In this document: positions 5,523-6,494 of the stretch, in pieces
Position numbering within the stretch: position 1 is the stretch's first letter
Layout of the letters: the number at the start of each line of letters is the position of its first letter
Assembly: GCA_019420085.1 (NCBI GenBank)
Contig: JAHZHV010000070.1
Coordinates: 1-6,494 of the forward strand
Direction: 5' to 3'
DNA length: 6,494 bases
From: Christensenella sp.
GTDB lineage: Bacteria; Bacillota; Clostridia; Christensenellales; Maliibacteriaceae
The notes under the pieces: generated by a model
The model's database searches: none
What the model saw: the letters and a program-made list of their open reading frames with translations, nothing else
What the model was told of the DNA's origin: nothing
Position numbers and translations under genes: made by a program

Positions 5523-5556
5523 TTGCTTTATAGTCGAAAGGATAAAGGAATCGGGA

Positions 5557-6494
5557 ATGAAGAAAACGTCGATCGGCGGTCAGGCCGTCATGGAAGGCGT
5601 TATGATGAAGTCGGAGCGCAATATGGCTCTGGCTGTGCGAAAACCCAATGGAGAGATCGAGGTTATCAGCAAAAAGCTGACGCCGTGGACACAAAAAAGT
5701 CCGGTGCTTTCCGTGCCGTTTGTGCGTGGCGCGGTAAATCTTGCGGATACGCTGGTGCTTGGTATGCGAGTCCTGACGGACTCGGCGGCGATTGCAGGGG
5801 TTGATGAGGAAGAACCGACGCGGTTTGAAAAATGGCTTGCCAAAAAGACGGGAAAATCCGTAATGGACGTGATGATGCCTGTTGCGGTAGTGCTTGCCGT
5901 TTTGTTGTCCATTGGCCTTTACATTGTATTGCCCGCCCTTTTTGCCCGGCTGTTTCAGACATTTCTTGAAAGCGGGTTTGTTGTCAACCTGCTGGAAGGA
6001 ATTGTGCGCATGCTGATCCTTGTCGGGTATCTTGCGCTGATTTCCCGCATGCAGGATATTCGACGCCTTTTGGGATACCATGGTGCAGAGCATAAGACGA
6101 TTGCCTGTTATGAGGCAGGCCTTGCGCTGACACCTGAAAATGCGCGCGGCATGTCGCGTTTGCATCCGCGCTGCGGAACCAGTTTCCTGTTTTTGGTGAT
6201 GTTAATCAGCCTGTTTGTTTTTATCTGCTTCGGCACGATTGAGTCGATCTGGCTGCGCGTTTTGACGCGAATTCTAATGATACCGGTCGTTGCTGCGATC
6301 AGTTATGAAGCGCTCAAGGCACTGGCAAAAGATAAGGGAAAGGTATCTGCCTGGATTAAAAAGCCGGGTCTTTGGATGCAGAATTACACGACGCGTGAGC
6401 CCGATGACGATATGCTTGCCGTGGCGATTGCAGCATTTTCGCGCGTTCTGGAAATGGACGAAGAAGATGCAGATGCGCTGCGAACCCCGCCTTC
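5557..6494 (+). CDS. DUF1385 membrane protein, YqhQ-like (partial, runs off right edge)
   Basis: 312 codons are visible without a stop. The ATG at 5557 has AAAGGA (5544-5549) 7 nt upstream. The protein opens with the DUF1385 signature GGQAVMEGVMMK (7-18), followed by a soluble part rich in RGAVNLADTLVLGM (about 59-72). Four likely membrane segments lie at about 104-131, 146-163, 209-227 and 231-252. Between segments 2 and 3 are the family's conserved GYHGAEHKTIACYE (173-186) and LHPRCGTSF (202-210), whose His, Glu and Cys residues look suited to metal binding or catalysis; that is inference. The C-terminal part is acidic. The family includes Bacillus YqhQ; its function is unknown to me. In Clostridia this gene commonly lies between rpmE and prmC-prfA, so those release-factor genes are expected just beyond the window. 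It has no obvious promoter of its own and probably depends on read-through from rpmE. Confidence 0.92.
   Translation, partial: MKKTSIGGQAVMEGVMMKSERNMALAVRKPNGEIEVISKKLTPWTQKSPVLSVPFVRGAVNLADTLVLGMRVLTDSAAIAGVDEEEPTRFEKWLAKKTGKSVMDVMMPVAVVLAVLLSIGLYIVLPALFARLFQTFLESGFVVNLLEGIVRMLILVGYLALISRMQDIRRLLGYHGAEHKTIACYEAGLALTPENARGMSRLHPRCGTSFLFLVMLISLFVFICFGTIESIWLRVLTRILMIPVVAAISYEALKALAKDKGKVSAWIKKPGLWMQNYTTREPDDDMLAVAIAAFSRVLEMDEEDADALRTPP

Noticed and set aside
1..6494. Defence, toxin-antitoxin, CRISPR, insertion sequence or tRNA genes
   Set aside because: I looked on both strands and saw no repeat-spacer pattern, transposase motif, long terminal inverted repeats or tRNA cloverleaf; the genes are mostly housekeeping.

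Overview
The window suggests a Gram-positive, Clostridia-like Firmicute of medium GC. Evidence: good AGGAGG-type ribosome binding sites, sigma-A-type promoters with extended -10 elements, a Cys4 zinc-ribbon L31, a DUF1385 (YqhQ-like) gene after rpmE, and a Rho with a long glutamine-rich insert. No mobile element, CRISPR array, tRNA or rRNA is visible. The species cannot be named from the sequence alone.

Layout. (1) Positions 1-850, minus strand: a two-domain cupin protein whose C-terminus runs off the left edge. Its promoter (TTGCAA-17-TATAAT) lies in a 278-bp divergent intergenic region. (2) Positions 1129-2819, plus strand: an apparent three-gene operon of a DUF1934 (YwiB-like) beta-barrel protein, a 206-aa protein resembling the N-terminal (Add-1) and possibly the C-terminal (DALR) tRNA-binding parts of arginyl-tRNA synthetase but with no catalytic core, and a UPF0173-like metallo-beta-lactamase-fold hydrolase. 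A strong hairpin at 2843-2875 closes the operon. (3) Positions 2820-3209: an AT-rich gap that forms a long rho leader, with candidate promoters, a perfect dyad, a tiny leader ORF and an attenuator-like hairpin. (4) Positions 3210-5150: rho, 646 aa, with every catalytic residue intact and an insert of about 215 residues rich in Q, N, R and Y. (5) Positions 5151-5275: weak terminator, extended -10 promoter and a structured leader with two competing hairpins. (6) Positions 5276-5473: rpmE (L31). (7) Positions 5487-5522: a long imperfect hairpin. (8) From 5557 to the right edge: a DUF1385 membrane protein, truncated by the window.

Most of the window is housekeeping. The rho-rpmE-DUF1385 order fits the Firmicute neighbourhood that usually continues into prmC and prfA, and ywiB beside an argS-like gene recalls the ywiB-argS pairing in Bacillus. 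The points most worth following are the core-less ArgRS-like protein standing where argS would be expected, the prion-like composition of the Rho insert, and the regulatory leaders of rho and rpmE. I do not see a clear new multi-gene system.
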